From Vreelandella halophila (GTDB taxonomy: Bacteria; Pseudomonadota; Gammaproteobacteria; Pseudomonadales; Oleiphilaceae): DNA of 64,000 nucleotides. Each line of letters opens with the position of its first letter. Position 1 is the stretch's first letter. Location: the NCBI RefSeq assembly GCF_019903425.1, contig NZ_JACHUZ010000013.1, positions 1,210,285-1,274,284 on the forward strand, written 5' to 3'. The notes under the pieces were generated by a model, which made no database searches, had not been told where the DNA came from, and saw nothing but the letters and a program-made list of their open reading frames with translations. Shown here piece by piece: positions 43,436 through 53,871 of this stretch. The position numbers were made by a program, and so were the translations under genes.

Positions 43436-44181
43436 TCAGCAGTGTCCTTACCGGATGATTGGAAGTCGCCCCAGAGCCACTGGCACAGGCCAATGGCGGC
43501 CACCGGCGCGGTTTCGGTGCGAAGTACCCGCGGGCCCAGGGCCAGGGGCGCAAAGCCCGCCTCGGCCGCGGCATCGAGCTCAGCGTCATCCAGCCCGCCT
43601 TCCGGGCCAATGAGCAGGGCAACCGAGGCGGGCGTGGCGTGTTGACCGTGAACCGGCCGGCCGTCGTGGTGGAGGACGAGCCGGACATCGTCGTCACAGT
43701 GTGTGAGCCAGTCGGCCAGTTTCATGGGCGCGTGGATGGTGGGTATCCGGGCGCGGCCACACTGTTCGGCTGCGCTGATCGCCACCTGTTGCCAGTTCTT
43801 CAGTCGCTTGCGCTCGCGCTCGGGGTTGAGTCGAACCTCGCAGCGGGCACTGTCCAAAGGCTGGATGGCGGTCACGCCCATTTCCGTGGCCTTCTGGATG
43901 GCGTAATCCATGCGATCGCCCCGGGACATGACCTGGCCCAGGGTGATCCCCAGCGGGGATTCGGTGCCGGGGTCATGGGGCGGCTCAACGTGCACGCTGA
44001 GCCGCTTGCGGCCGGCTTCGAGGATTTCCGCCGGATAGTCCAGGCCGTCGCCGTTGAACAGTACCACCCTGTCGCCCGCGTTCATGCGCAGGACCGTACC
44101 TGCGTGATGGGCCGCATTGCCGGCAAGCGTATGCTCGCCCGGCGTCAGTGCTTCCGGGGTGTGGATCCGGGGTATCCGCAT
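43432..44181 (-). CDS. rsmE: 16S rRNA m3U1498 methyltransferase RsmE
   Basis: 249 aa SPOUT-class methyltransferase. N-terminal PUA-like part (MRIPRIHTPEALTPGEHTLAGNAAHHAGTVLRM...) and C-terminal knot with LLIGPEGGLDDAELDAA and LALGPRVLRTETAPVAAI, the SAM-binding loops of RsmE. It methylates U1498 of 16S rRNA. It starts 7 nt after bioA. Confidence 0.94.
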   Translation of the reverse strand: MRIPRIHTPEALTPGEHTLAGNAAHHAGTVLRMNAGDRVVLFNGDGLDYPAEILEAGRKRLSVHVEPPHDPGTESPLGITLGQVMSRGDRMDYAIQKATEMGVTAIQPLDSARCEVRLNPERERKRLKNWQQVAISAAEQCGRARIPTIHAPMKLADWLTHCDDDVRLVLHHDGRPVHGQHATPASVALLIGPEGGLDDAELDAAAEAGFAPLALGPRVLRTETAPVAAIGLCQWLWGDFQSSGKDTAE

Positions 44182-44188
44182 CGGTGCC

Positions 44189-45541
44189 TCAGTCCCTGGT
44201 GGCCTTATCGATACCTTCCGTGGCCACGGTCGCCAGGTGCCGGATCTGGTCCTCGCTGATCACGTAGGGCGGCATGAAGTAGGTGACGTTGCCCAGCGGC
44301 CGCAGCAGTGCCTCGCGGGTGATGGAGTGCTGGTAGACCCGCAGGCCGCGGCGTTCCTGCCAGGGGAAGGGCTCCATGGTGGCCTTGTCCTTCACCAGCT
44401 CCATGGCCAGGATCATGCCGTGCTGGCGGATGTCGCCCACGTGCGGGTGCTCGCGCAGGTGTTCCACGCTCTCGCCCATGATGCGGGCCTTTTCGCGGTT
44501 GGCCTCGATGACGTTGTCATCCCGGAAGATATCCAGCGTCGCCCGCGCCACGGCGCAGCCGATAGGGTTGCCGGTGTAGCTGTGCGAGTGCAGGAAGGCC
44601 TTCATGGTCTCGAAGTCGTCGTAGAAGGCGTTGAAGACGTCGTCCGTGGTCATGGTGATCGAAAGCGGCAGGTAGCCGGCGGTCAGGCCCTTGGACAGGC
44701 ACATGAAATCCGGCGAGATGTTGGCCTGTTCGCAGGCGAAGAGGGTGCCGGTGCGGCCGAAGCCCACGGCGATCTCGTCGGCGATCAGGTGGATGTTGTA
44801 GCGGTCACAGGCCTCGCGCAGCTTTTTCAGGTAGATCGGGTCATACATCCGCATGTGGCCGGCGCACTGGACCAGTGGCTCGACGATGACGGCGCAGACG
44901 TTGTCCGCGTTCTCGGCCATCAGCGTTTCCATGTGCTCGAACTGGCGAAGGGCGTAGTCTTCCCAGCTTTCACCTTTTTCCCGGTAGAAGGCGTCCGGGG
45001 CCGGGGCCGTGAGCATTTCCATCAGCAGCGGTTCATAGGTCTCGCGGTAAAGGCCCACGTCGCTCAGCGCGAGCGCGCCCAGGGTTTCGCCGTGGTAGCT
45101 GTTGGAGATGTTGATGAAGTTCTTCTTCGCCGGCTTTCCGGTGTTGCGGAAATAGTGGTAGCTCATCTTCAACGCCACCTCGATGGCAGAGGAGCCGTTA
45201 TCCGCATAAAAGCAGCGGTTGAGTCCTTGCGGGGTCACCTCGATCAGGCGTTCCGAGAGGTCGATCACCGGTTCATGGGTGAAGCCGGCAAGCATGGCGT
45301 GCTCAAGCTGCTGGGTCTGCTGGTTGATGGCCTCGTTGATGCGCGGGTTTGCGTGGCCGAACAGGTTCACCCACCAGGAGCTGACCGCGTCGATGTAGCG
45401 GTTGCCGTCAAAGTCGTAGAGCCAGACGCCTTCACCGCGCTTGAACGGGATCAGTGGGAGCGTCTCGTGGTCCTTCATCTGAGTGCAGGGGTGCCAGACG
45501 GCCTTCAGGTCTCGCTCGATCATCTCGCGATTGGATGTCAC
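44189..45541 (-). CDS. bioA: adenosylmethionine-8-amino-7-oxononanoate aminotransferase
   Basis: 450 aa class III PLP aminotransferase of biotin synthesis; it uses S-adenosylmethionine as amino donor to make 7,8-diaminononanoate. The block AVWHPCTQMKDHE near the N-terminus is specific to BioA, and CLSKGLTAGYLPLSITMTTD contains the PLP lysine. It starts with GTG after a good GGGAGG. First gene of bioA-rsmE-DUF445; no other bio genes are near. Confidence 0.94.
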   Translation of the reverse strand: MTSNREMIERDLKAVWHPCTQMKDHETLPLIPFKRGEGVWLYDFDGNRYIDAVSSWWVNLFGHANPRINEAINQQTQQLEHAMLAGFTHEPVIDLSERLIEVTPQGLNRCFYADNGSSAIEVALKMSYHYFRNTGKPAKKNFINISNSYHGETLGALALSDVGLYRETYEPLLMEMLTAPAPDAFYREKGESWEDYALRQFEHMETLMAENADNVCAVIVEPLVQCAGHMRMYDPIYLKKLREACDRYNIHLIADEIAVGFGRTGTLFACEQANISPDFMCLSKGLTAGYLPLSITMTTDDVFNAFYDDFETMKAFLHSHSYTGNPIGCAVARATLDIFRDDNVIEANREKARIMGESVEHLREHPHVGDIRQHGMILAMELVKDKATMEPFPWQERRGLRVYQHSITREALLRPLGNVTYFMPPYVISEDQIRHLATVATEGIDKATRD

Positions 45542-45663
45542 GACTGCCTCCCGGTGGATCGTTTACAGAATCATCAGTGGGAGAGTGATGATACGGGCCG
45601 GGCGCCGGGCATGGAAGGGCTGTGATGACGGGGCGTAAAGGGAGAGGAGCAAGAAGCGGGATA

Positions 45664-45719
45664 GCAGGAGCGAGCCCTGCTCGCGATGATCTGTGATCGC
45701 TTGCGGGGCAGGCTCCTGC
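45664..45719. repeat. REP-like palindromic repeat, copy 7 (paired)
   Basis: GCAGGAGCGAGCCCTGCTCG and the partner ATCGCTTGCGGGGCAGGCTC and CTGC about 10 nt apart, between metF and bioA. Confidence 0.85.
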
Positions 45720-45734
45720 CGGAGAACGCGGCGT

Positions 45735-46616
45735 TCAGAATGCGATCTTTTCCGCCCTTTCCTTGTCCAGGCCCAGGTTGTGCCAGATGTTCAGGCTGGC
45801 CTCGGACTGGTTCAGGGTGTAGAAGTGCAGGCCCGGCGCGCCGGCATCAAGGAGCTCCTCGCACATGCGGGTAACCACTTCCTCGCCGAACTTCTTGATC
45901 GAGTCCGAATCATCCCCGTAGGCTTCCATCTGCTTGCGGATCCAACGCGGGATGTCCGCACCACACATCTCGCTGAACTGCGAGATCTTCTGGAAGTTGA
46001 TGATGGGCATGATGCCCGGTACCACGGGAATGTCCACGCCCATCTTCTCCAGACGGTCGATGAAGTGGAAATACGCCTCGACGTTGAAGAAGTACTGCGT
46101 GATGGCACTGTTGGCGCCGGCGTCGACCTTGCGCTTGAAGTTCAGCAGGTCCGCCTCGGCATTGGGTGCCTGGGGGTGGAACTCCGGATAGGCGCCGACT
46201 TCCAGTGAGAAGTGATCGCCACTGTGTTCACGGATGAATTCCACCAGTTCGTTGGCATAGCGCATCTCGCCGTAACCGGTATTGCCCATGCCGGACGGGA
46301 TATCGCCGCGCAGCGCAACGATCCGATCGACACCATTGTCTTTATAGGTGTCGAGCAGTTCGGAAATGATCTCTTTGTTCGACCCCACGCACGACAGGTG
46401 TGGTGCCGTTGAGATGCCCTGACTGTTCAGGTCGATCACGGTGTTCTTGGTACCCTCGCGGGTTGAACCGCCGGCACCAAAGGTGACCGAGAAGAAATCC
46501 GGGTTCAGCTCAGCGAGCTTGTCCCGTGTTGTCTGCAGTTGTGTCACGCCCTTGTCGGTCTTCGGGGGGAAGAACTCGAAGCTGAAGCGTCTCTGGAACT
46601 GCTTTTGGCTTTGCAT
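45735..46616 (-). CDS. metF: 5,10-methylenetetrahydrofolate reductase
   Basis: 293 aa FAD-dependent TIM barrel. FSFEFFPPKTDKG at the N-terminus, FSVTFGAGGSTREGTKNTV and the NADH-type MetF length are clear. It makes 5-methyltetrahydrofolate for methionine synthesis. It is the last gene of the sahR-metK-ahcY-metF run, 105 nt after ahcY. Confidence 0.95.
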   Translation of the reverse strand: MQSQKQFQRRFSFEFFPPKTDKGVTQLQTTRDKLAELNPDFFSVTFGAGGSTREGTKNTVIDLNSQGISTAPHLSCVGSNKEIISELLDTYKDNGVDRIVALRGDIPSGMGNTGYGEMRYANELVEFIREHSGDHFSLEVGAYPEFHPQAPNAEADLLNFKRKVDAGANSAITQYFFNVEAYFHFIDRLEKMGVDIPVVPGIMPIINFQKISQFSEMCGADIPRWIRKQMEAYGDDSDSIKKFGEEVVTRMCEELLDAGAPGLHFYTLNQSEASLNIWHNLGLDKERAEKIAF

Positions 46617-46721
46617 GGTTCTGTTCCTTCCGGGCTCCTGGCCCGATGCTCACTGAATCAAAACCGGGCAGCCGGGGCGCCGTGGCGCCCGCGACTGCTG
46701 CCATTGATACCGATCCGGGGA

Positions 46722-48104
46722 TCAGTACTTGTAGGCTTCCGCCTTGAACGGCCCGTGAACCGGAACGCCGACGTACTCGGACTGTTCCTTGGTCATGCGG
46801 GTAATGGTGCCGCCAAAGCCTTCGACCATGTACTGGGCAACTTCCTCGTCGAGTTCCTTCGGGAGGACGCGAACGTAGAGGTTGTCCTTCTTCTGGTCTT
46901 CCGGAAGATCGGCGAACTTGCGCTCGAACAGGTACATCTGTGCTGCAACCTGGTTGGCGAAGGAGCCGTCCATGATCCGCGACGGATGGCCAGTGGCGTT
47001 ACCCAGGTTAACCAGGCGACCTTCGGCCAGCAGGAAGAGGTGATCGTCCTTGGACTTGTCACGGTAGATCTTGTGAACCTGCGGCTTGATCTCGTCCCAT
47101 TCCCAGTTCTCGCGCATGAACGCGGTATCGATCTCGTTGTCGAAGTGACCGATGTTGCAGACGATGGCGCCGGACTTGACCGCGGCCAGCATGTGCTTGT
47201 CACAGACATCGACGTTACCGGTAGTGGTTACCAGAACGTCAGTGTCCTGCAGCAGCTGCTTGTTGATGCTGTCGGCCTTGCCAGTGTTCTCGCCGTTGTT
47301 GTAGGGAGAAACCACTTCGTAGCCGTCCATGCACGCCTGCATCGCACAGATCGGGTCGATCTCGGAGATGCGCACGATCATGCCTTCCTGACGCAGGGAC
47401 TGGGCGGAGCCCTTGCCGACGTCGCCGTAACCGATGACCAGGGCTTTCTTGCCGGACATCAGGTGGTCGAGCGAACGCTTGAGGGCGTCGTTCAGGCTGT
47501 GACGGCAGCCGTACTTGTTGTCGTTCTTGGACTTGGTGACCGAGTCGTTCACGTTGATCGCCGGCACCTTGAGGCTGCCTTCTTCGATCATGTGCTCGAG
47601 ACGGTGAACGCCCGTGGTGGTTTCCTCGGAGATGCCGTGGCAGTTCTTGAGGATTTCCGGATACTTCTCGTGCAGCATCTCGGTCAGGTCACCGCCGTCG
47701 TCCAGGATCATGTTCGGTTCCCAGCCGTCAACGTCGGCGCCGATAGTGCGCTCGATGCACCACTCGTACTCTTCTTCGGTCTCACCTTTCCAGGCGAATA
47801 CCGGAACGCCGGTAGCGGCGATGGCGGCAGCGGCCTGATCCTGGGTAGAGAAGATGTTGCAAGAGGACCAGCGGACGTTGGCGCCCAGAGCGGTCAGGGT
47901 TTCGATCAGCACGGCCGTCTGTACGGTCATGTGAATGCAGCCCATCACGTTGGCGCCTTTCAGCGGCTGCTGGTTGCGATACTTTTCGCGCAGCTTAATC
48001 AGAGCGGGCATTTCGCTCTCGGCGATGGCGATTTCCTTGCGGCCCCAGCCGGCAAGGTCGATGTCGGCTACTTTGTAGTCAGTAAAATTACTGTCCAAAG
48101 GCAT
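46722..48104 (-). CDS. ahcY: S-adenosylhomocysteine hydrolase
   Basis: 460 aa. It splits S-adenosylhomocysteine to adenosine and homocysteine with bound [22 protein letters not shown], the dinucleotide fold [18 protein letters not shown] and the C-terminal [13 protein letters not shown] are diagnostic. No SAH riboswitch was seen in the 78 nt before it. It works with metK and metF in the methyl cycle. Confidence 0.96.
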   Translation of the reverse strand: MPLDSNFTDYKVADIDLAGWGRKEIAIAESEMPALIKLREKYRNQQPLKGANVMGCIHMTVQTAVLIETLTALGANVRWSSCNIFSTQDQAAAAIAATGVPVFAWKGETEEEYEWCIERTIGADVDGWEPNMILDDGGDLTEMLHEKYPEILKNCHGISEETTTGVHRLEHMIEEGSLKVPAINVNDSVTKSKNDNKYGCRHSLNDALKRSLDHLMSGKKALVIGYGDVGKGSAQSLRQEGMIVRISEIDPICAMQACMDGYEVVSPYNNGENTGKADSINKQLLQDTDVLVTTTGNVDVCDKHMLAAVKSGAIVCNIGHFDNEIDTAFMRENWEWDEIKPQVHKIYRDKSKDDHLFLLAEGRLVNLGNATGHPSRIMDGSFANQVAAQMYLFERKFADLPEDQKKDNLYVRVLPKELDEEVAQYMVEGFGGTITRMTKEQSEYVGVPVHGPFKAEAYKY

Positions 48105-48182
48105 TGTTAATACTCCTGATTCATATGGGTAATTCGGTTGTGCAACAGGGCCAGCCGGCGGCCGGCCCTGTGTGGCAGAGGT

Positions 48183-49370
48183 TTACTTGGCGGCAGCCTT
48201 CAGTTCTTCCGCCTTGTCGGTCTTTTCCCAGGGGAAGGTCGTGAAGGTCTGGCCATTGACGGTCTTCTGTTCCGGCTTGCGACCGAAGTGACCGTACGCG
48301 GCTGTGTCGCGGTACATCGGGTGCAGCAGATCCAGCTGCTTGGTCAGCGCATAGGGACGCAGGTCAAAGGTCTTGCGGACCAGCTGCTCGATCTTGCGGT
48401 CATCCATCTTACCGGTGCCGAAGGTGTTGATGGAGATCGATGTCGGCTCGGCAACGCCGATGGCGTAGGAGATCTGGATCTCGCACTTGTCGGCCAGGCC
48501 AGCGGCTACGACGTTCTTCGCTACGTAACGGCCAGCGTAGGCAGCGGAGCGGTCGACCTTGGACGGATCCTTACCGGAGAAGGCGCCGCCACCGTGGCGA
48601 GCCATGCCACCGTAGGTGTCAACGATGATCTTACGACCTGTCAGGCCAGCATCGCCTACCGGGCCACCGATTTCGAAGTTGCCGGTCGGGTTGATGTGGA
48701 ACTTGGTGTCGTTGTGGATCAGCTCGGACGGGATCACGTCCTTCACGATCTCTTCCATGACCGCTTCACGCAGCTGCTCCAGGGAAACATCCGGGCTGTG
48801 CTGTGTGGAAAGGACAACGGCGTCGATGCCGGTTACCTTGCCGTCTTCATAACGGCAGCTCACCTGACTCTTCGCGTCCGGACGCAGCCAGTCAAGCTTG
48901 TTGCTCTGCAGCAGCTCGGCCTGCTTTTCACACATACGGTGCGCGTAGCAGATCGGAGCCGGCATCAGCACGTCGGTCTCGTTGCAGGCGTAGCCGAACA
49001 TCAGGCCCTGGTCGCCAGCGCCCTGGTCTTCCGGCTTGGAGCGGTCAACGCCCTGGGCGATGTCGACGGACTGCTTGCCGACAACGTTGATGAAGGCACA
49101 GGTGTTGCCGTCAAAGCCAACGTCGGAGTGGTTGTAGCCAATGTCGGTGATGGCCTTACGAGCCACTTCTTCAAATTCGATGTTGGTGTTGGTGGTGATC
49201 TCGCCGGCGATCAGGCACATGCCGGTCTTGACCACGGTTTCGCAGGCGACACGCGCGTAGGGGTCGTCCTGCAGGATGCGGTCGAGAATGGCATCGGATA
49301 CGGCGTCGGACAGCTTGTCGGGATGACCGGCTGTTACCGACTCGGATGTAAAGAGACTGTAGTCACTCAT
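48183..49370 (-). CDS. metK: S-adenosylmethionine synthetase
   Basis: 395 aa, full length. [37 protein letters not shown] and [19 protein letters not shown] are the three MetK signatures. It makes S-adenosylmethionine from ATP and methionine. An AAAAGGAGG ribosome-binding site precedes the ATG. It lies 54 nt after the ArsR-type regulator gene. Confidence 0.96.
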   Translation of the reverse strand: MSDYSLFTSESVTAGHPDKLSDAVSDAILDRILQDDPYARVACETVVKTGMCLIAGEITTNTNIEFEEVARKAITDIGYNHSDVGFDGNTCAFINVVGKQSVDIAQGVDRSKPEDQGAGDQGLMFGYACNETDVLMPAPICYAHRMCEKQAELLQSNKLDWLRPDAKSQVSCRYEDGKVTGIDAVVLSTQHSPDVSLEQLREAVMEEIVKDVIPSELIHNDTKFHINPTGNFEIGGPVGDAGLTGRKIIVDTYGGMARHGGGAFSGKDPSKVDRSAAYAGRYVAKNVVAAGLADKCEIQISYAIGVAEPTSISINTFGTGKMDDRKIEQLVRKTFDLRPYALTKQLDLLHPMYRDTAAYGHFGRKPEQKTVNGQTFTTFPWEKTDKAEELKAAAK

Positions 49371-49424
49371 GCTTGCTTTCCTCCTTTTGAAGGTTATTAA
49401 AGGTCATAGTGGGAAGCCGGTTCG

Positions 49425-50417
49425 CTAGCCCGTAAATTCCCTGACCTGGATCTGAAAACCGTTGCGCAGGCCAATGAACAGGGTTTCGCCCTGACTCAGG
49501 CCGGCGTCTGCTGCCCAGCCCGTAAGCTCTTCCGGCTCAAAGCCCTGCCAGATGTCGCCGCAGTTGTCCCTGACCCAGCTCTGCTCGTGCCGGCAGAGTT
49601 CACTGATGATCATTCGGCCGCCGGGTTTCAGCAGCTGGGCGCTGTCTCGGAAGATGTTCGCGGGGCTGGCCACGTGGTGCAGCACCATGTTGGCCACCAC
49701 CAGATTGAACGTTTCCTCGCGTTCAATCACATCAGGGCACTCCCCGTTCAGCAGGCGCACATTGGTGAGGCCCTGCTGTTCGCAGTACTGTCCGGCGCGG
49801 TCCAGCATGGCCTGAACGTTGTCCACAGCCACCACCTCGCCGAAGCAGTTCGCAAGAACCGGCAGGAAGGGGCCTTCACCTGGCCCGATCTCCAGCGCAT
49901 TGCCGCTGCCATCGCAGGGATAGCGCCGGTGGATGAGTTCCGCCACCGGTTGCGCGTAGCGCTGGTGATTGGCGATCAGCTCCTGCTGTTCCCGGAAATG
50001 GCGGGCGTAGCGCGCGAAAAAGACCTGGGACTGTTCCGAACGCTGACGCCGTATTGCACGGATCCGGTCCAGCAGTTCCTCGGTGAGCTGGATCTGGTCC
50101 ACGGCCTCAAAGATGGAGCGAACGGCGGTATAGCGTGGTTCGTCTCCGGCTCGAAGCAGCGGACGCCGGTAGAAGGTGGCGTTGCCTTCCCGCTGGGGTT
50201 CAAGCAGTCCGGCCTGGGTCAGCACCTTGAGGTGGTGACTCATGCCGGACTGGCGCATGTTAAAGAGCCGGCACAGTTCCATAACCCCGAAGGTGTCGCG
50301 TTGCAGGACCCGAAGGATATCGAGCCTCAGCGGGTCGCCGGCGGCCTTGTAGAGGCTCCCCAGCGTGTGCAGCGCTGTTTCGGTATCTGCGGATTTGACG
50401 TGTGCCGTTGAATTCAT
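49425..50417 (-). CDS. SahR-like regulator: ArsR HTH fused to a SAM-methyltransferase domain
   Basis: 330 aa. Residues 15-95 are an ArsR winged helix (AAGDPLRLDILRVLQRD, MRQSGMSHHLKVLTQAGLL). Residues about 140-330 are a class I methyltransferase-like fold (ALEIGPGEGPFLPVLANCF, VVANMVLHHVASP). This fusion, directly before metK, ahcY and metF, matches SahR, a regulator that senses S-adenosylhomocysteine. The second domain may be the sensor rather than an enzyme. A perfect palindrome upstream is its likely operator. Confidence 0.82.
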   Translation of the reverse strand: MNSTAHVKSADTETALHTLGSLYKAAGDPLRLDILRVLQRDTFGVMELCRLFNMRQSGMSHHLKVLTQAGLLEPQREGNATFYRRPLLRAGDEPRYTAVRSIFEAVDQIQLTEELLDRIRAIRRQRSEQSQVFFARYARHFREQQELIANHQRYAQPVAELIHRRYPCDGSGNALEIGPGEGPFLPVLANCFGEVVAVDNVQAMLDRAGQYCEQQGLTNVRLLNGECPDVIEREETFNLVVANMVLHHVASPANIFRDSAQLLKPGGRMIISELCRHEQSWVRDNCGDIWQGFEPEELTGWAADAGLSQGETLFIGLRNGFQIQVREFTG

Positions 50418-50456
50418 TGCCCCTACTTTACGGTCGGGTCTGAACCGGGGTCAACA

Positions 50457-50482
50457 GCTATATCAAAAAAAATTGATATAGC
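50457..50482. promoter_or_regulatory. palindrome between the sahR-like gene and tkt (candidate SahR operator)
   Basis: Perfect 10-bp arms GCTATATCAA / TTGATATAGC separated by six A residues, 40 nt from the regulator start and 116 nt from tkt. ArsR-type regulators bind such AT-rich dyads. It would control the methionine-cycle run and possibly the divergent transketolase. Confidence 0.72.
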
Positions 50483-50598
50483 GCTGAGTAAAAGGTCGGC
50501 TGACATTTGCCCAACCGGGTGGCGATCGGTGAAAATACGCGCCTCTTGAAGCGGCCCCGTTGCGGGTCGTACCAATCAGCCAGTGGGAGACAATTCCG

Positions 50599-52605
50599 AT
50601 GCCGTCGCGTAAAGACCTTGCCAACGCGGTACGCGCGCTCAGTATGGACGCCGTGCAGAAGGCGCAATCCGGTCATCCCGGCGCGCCCATGGGGCTGGCC
50701 GACGTTGCCGAGGTGCTGTGGAACGATTACCTGAAACACAACCCGGTTAACCCGTCCTGGCCGGATCGCGACCGCTTCGTGCTCTCCAACGGCCATGGTT
50801 CCATGCTCCAGTACAGCCTGCTGCACCTGACCGGCTACGATCTGGGCATCGAGGACCTCAAACAGTTCCGACAGCTTCACTCCCGGACTCCGGGGCATCC
50901 GGAATTCGGTTACACCCCGGGGGTTGAGACCACCACCGGTCCCCTGGGGCAGGGCTTCGCGAACTCGGTGGGCATGGCGCTGGCGGAGAAGAACCTGGCG
51001 GCGCAGTTCAACCGTGACGGCCATGAGGTGGTGGATCATCACACCTACTGCATCGTTGGCGATGGCTGCCTGATGGAAGGCATTTCCCACGAGGCGGCGT
51101 CTCTGGCTGGGACTCTCGGGCTTGGCAAGCTGGTGGTGTTCTATGACGACAACGGCATCTCCATCGACGGCGATGTGAGTGGCTGGTTCACCGACGATAC
51201 GGCCAAGCGGTTCGAGGCCTACAACTGGCAGGTGATTGCGGGCGTGGACGGACACGACCCGGAAGCCGTGAAACAGGCCATCGAACAGGCACGGGGCAAC
51301 ACCGAACAGCCAGCGCTGATCTGCTGCCGCACCGTGATCGGCTTCGGCTCCCCCGGTAAGGCGGGCTCCGAGAGCAGTCACGGCGCGCCGCTGGGTGATG
51401 ACGAGATCGCAGCAACCCGTGAGAACCTCGGCTGGACCCATGGTGCTTTCGAGGTTCCGGACGAGCTGTATAAAGGCTGGGATGCCCGCGAGACCGGGGC
51501 GGCCGCCGAAAAGGACTGGAATGAACGCTTCGCGGCCTATGAGAAGGCGTATCCGGAGCTGGCAGCTGAACTGAAGCGTCGCCTGGCCGGTGAGCTGCCG
51601 TCGGATTTCGCGCAGAAGGCACAGGACTACATCCGGCAGTGCCAGGAGGGTGGTGAGAATATGGCCACCCGCAAGGCCTCGCAGAAGACCCTCAACGCCT
51701 ATGGGCCGGTGCTTCCGGAGCTGGTTGGCGGTTCAGCGGACCTGGCCGGCTCCAACAATACCCTCTGGGACGATTGCCGGGCGATCACGGCCGCCGATGC
51801 CAGCGGCAATTACGTCTACTACGGCGTGCGTGAATTCGCCATGACCGCGATCGGCAGTGGCATGGCCCTGCATGGTGGCGTGATCCCCTATGTGGCCACC
51901 TTCCTGATCTTCATGGAATACGCCCGTAACGCTACGCGCATGGCGGCGCTCATGAAGCAGCGCAATATCCTGGTCTACACCCATGACTCCATTGGTCTGG
52001 GCGAGGACGGCCCCACGCACCAACCGGTGGAGCAGCTGGCTACCCTGCGCCAGACCCCGAACATGAGCCTGTGGCGTCCCTGTGACACGGTCGAGACGGC
52101 CGTGGCCTGGAAGGCCGCCATTGAGCGCACCGATGGTCCGACCGCGCTGGTGTTCACCCGCCAGGCGCTGGCCCACCAGGACCGGGACGAGCAGCAGGTC
52201 GCGGACATCGAGCGCGGTGCTTACATCCTGTCGGATTCCGACGGCTTCCCGGAGATCATCCTGATTGCCACCGGCTCCGAAGTGGCGCTGGCCCAGGAGG
52301 CGGCCACCCAGCTGCGCGGCCAGGGCCGCCAGGTACGGGTGGTGTCCATGCCCAGCACGGACCGCTTCGATGCCCAGCCGGCCGAGTACCGCCAGAAGGT
52401 GCTGCCGGCCGAGGTTACCTGCCGCGTGGCGGTGGAAGCCGGCATTGCCGATTACTGGAGCAAGTACGTGGGCCTGGAAGGGCGCGTGCTTGGCATGACC
52501 ACCTTTGGTGAGTCGGCGCCGGCAGGCCCGCTGTTCGAGGCCTTCGGCTTTACCGTGGACAACCTGCTCGCCATCAGCGAAACCCTGCTGGACGACATGG
52601 CGTGA
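50599..52605 (+). CDS. tkt: transketolase
   Basis: 668 aa from the ATG at 50599 (GGGAGA upstream). Thiamine-diphosphate enzyme of the pentose phosphate pathway. [39 protein letters not shown] and the [20 protein letters not shown] block with the catalytic Glu are intact. The epd gene starts 14 nt later, so erythrose-4-phosphate made here can be used by the next enzyme. Confidence 0.96.
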   Translation: MPSRKDLANAVRALSMDAVQKAQSGHPGAPMGLADVAEVLWNDYLKHNPVNPSWPDRDRFVLSNGHGSMLQYSLLHLTGYDLGIEDLKQFRQLHSRTPGHPEFGYTPGVETTTGPLGQGFANSVGMALAEKNLAAQFNRDGHEVVDHHTYCIVGDGCLMEGISHEAASLAGTLGLGKLVVFYDDNGISIDGDVSGWFTDDTAKRFEAYNWQVIAGVDGHDPEAVKQAIEQARGNTEQPALICCRTVIGFGSPGKAGSESSHGAPLGDDEIAATRENLGWTHGAFEVPDELYKGWDARETGAAAEKDWNERFAAYEKAYPELAAELKRRLAGELPSDFAQKAQDYIRQCQEGGENMATRKASQKTLNAYGPVLPELVGGSADLAGSNNTLWDDCRAITAADASGNYVYYGVREFAMTAIGSGMALHGGVIPYVATFLIFMEYARNATRMAALMKQRNILVYTHDSIGLGEDGPTHQPVEQLATLRQTPNMSLWRPCDTVETAVAWKAAIERTDGPTALVFTRQALAHQDRDEQQVADIERGAYILSDSDGFPEIILIATGSEVALAQEAATQLRGQGRQVRVVSMPSTDRFDAQPAEYRQKVLPAEVTCRVAVEAGIADYWSKYVGLEGRVLGMTTFGESAPAGPLFEAFGFTVDNLLAISETLLDDMA

Positions 52606-52619
52606 ACGGAGGACGACCG

Positions 52620-53633
52620 ATGGCGGCTCGGGTAGCGATCAATGGTTACGGGCGCATCGGTCAGTGCCTTCTGCGTGCGCTCTACGAGAATGGCTATCGC
52701 GACCGGCTTCAGGTCGTCGCCATCAATGAGCTTTCCGACCCGGAGACCATCGCGCACCTGACCCGTTTTGACACTACCCATGGCCGCTTTGCCGGTGAGG
52801 TTGAGGTCGATGGGGAGGGTCTGGTGGTCGATGGTGATGCCATACGCATCGTGCGGGAGCCGGAAGCACAGAACCTGCCCTGGGGCGAGATCGGCGTTGA
52901 TCTGGTGCTCGACTGCACGGGCCTCGGTGCCACACGGGAGCAGGGCCGGAAGCACCTGGATGCGGGGGCCGGCCGGGTGCTGTTCTCCCAGCCGGGGGAT
53001 CCGGATCTGGATGCGACCCTGGTCTACGGGGTGAACCACGAGACCCTGGCAGCCGATGACCGCATCGTTTCCAATGCGTCCTGCACCACCAACTGCATCG
53101 TGCCCATCATCCAGGCTCTGGATGCGGCCTACGGCATTGAGCAGGGTTCCACCACCACCATCCATTCGGCCATGAACGATCAGCCTGTGATCGATGCCTA
53201 CCATCATCAGGATCTTCGCCGCACCCGCAGCGCCTTTCACAATATGGTGCCCGTGGATACGGGGCTGGCCCGGGGGATTGAGCGGCTACTGCCGGCGATG
53301 GCGGGGCGGTTCAGTTCGGTGGCGGTGCGGGTGCCGACCATCAATGTTTCGGCGATTGATATGACGGTGGCTGTGCGTTCGGAGACGGATACGGATTCGG
53401 TGAACGCGGTATTGAAGGAGACGGCGGCTTCATCGCTGGATGGCATCATCGGGTATACGGAGGAGCTGCTGGCGAGTACGGATTTCAATCATGACGCGCG
53501 CTCGGGGATTGTGGATGCGGGGCAGACCCGGGTTAGTGGGGGGCGGATGGTTAAGGTGTTGTGCTGGTTTGATAATGAGTGGGGGTATGCGAATCGCATG
53601 CTGGATGTGGCTCGGTATTGGGCCTCTCTCTAG
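52620..53633 (+). CDS. epd: erythrose-4-phosphate dehydrogenase (GapB/Epd type)
   Basis: 337 aa from an ATG preceded by GGAGG. GAPDH fold with catalytic Cys155 in SNASCTTNC. The block FHNMVPVDTGLARGIERLLP followed by VAVRVPTINVSAIDMTVAV points to erythrose-4-phosphate dehydrogenase rather than glyceraldehyde-3-phosphate dehydrogenase. It supplies pyridoxal-phosphate synthesis. The order tkt-epd-pgk-fba is common in Gammaproteobacteria. Confidence 0.9.
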   Translation: MAARVAINGYGRIGQCLLRALYENGYRDRLQVVAINELSDPETIAHLTRFDTTHGRFAGEVEVDGEGLVVDGDAIRIVREPEAQNLPWGEIGVDLVLDCTGLGATREQGRKHLDAGAGRVLFSQPGDPDLDATLVYGVNHETLAADDRIVSNASCTTNCIVPIIQALDAAYGIEQGSTTTIHSAMNDQPVIDAYHHQDLRRTRSAFHNMVPVDTGLARGIERLLPAMAGRFSSVAVRVPTINVSAIDMTVAVRSETDTDSVNAVLKETAASSLDGIIGYTEELLASTDFNHDARSGIVDAGQTRVSGGRMVKVLCWFDNEWGYANRMLDVARYWASL

Positions 53634-53674
53634 TTTGCAGCGACCAGATTGGGATGTGATTGCAGGTGCCGAAC

Positions 53675-53767
53675 TGGGGGTGCCCTTTCCGGGACCGCTG
53701 TGAACCCATCCCTGGGCGCTGGCGCGGCGGCCTCCTGCCGCCGAGCCTCCCGGAAAGGGCACCCCCA
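53675..53767. repeat. three-way-junction repeat, copy D
   Basis: Perfect 20-bp arms (TGGGGGTGCCCTTTCCGGGA / TCCCGGAAAGGGCACCCCCA) enclose CCGCTGTGAACCCATCCCTG with hairpins CCCA-TCCC-TGGG and GGCGGC-CTCCT-GCCGCC. It lies between epd and pgk, inside an otherwise likely operon. Confidence 0.9.
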
Positions 53768-53871
53768 CTCCGTCACTCCGGCTTTGTTGGTACCGCTGCG
53801 CCGGGGAACGGCGGGTTCAGGGTAGAGTATTAAAAATTCAACATTAATCGCGCTTTTGAGGAATCGCACCA

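Noticed and set aside
48105-48182. S-adenosylhomocysteine riboswitch before ahcY
   Set aside because: Only a CAGGGCC/GGCCCTG hairpin is present; the conserved riboswitch core was not found. Control by the ArsR-type regulator is more likely.
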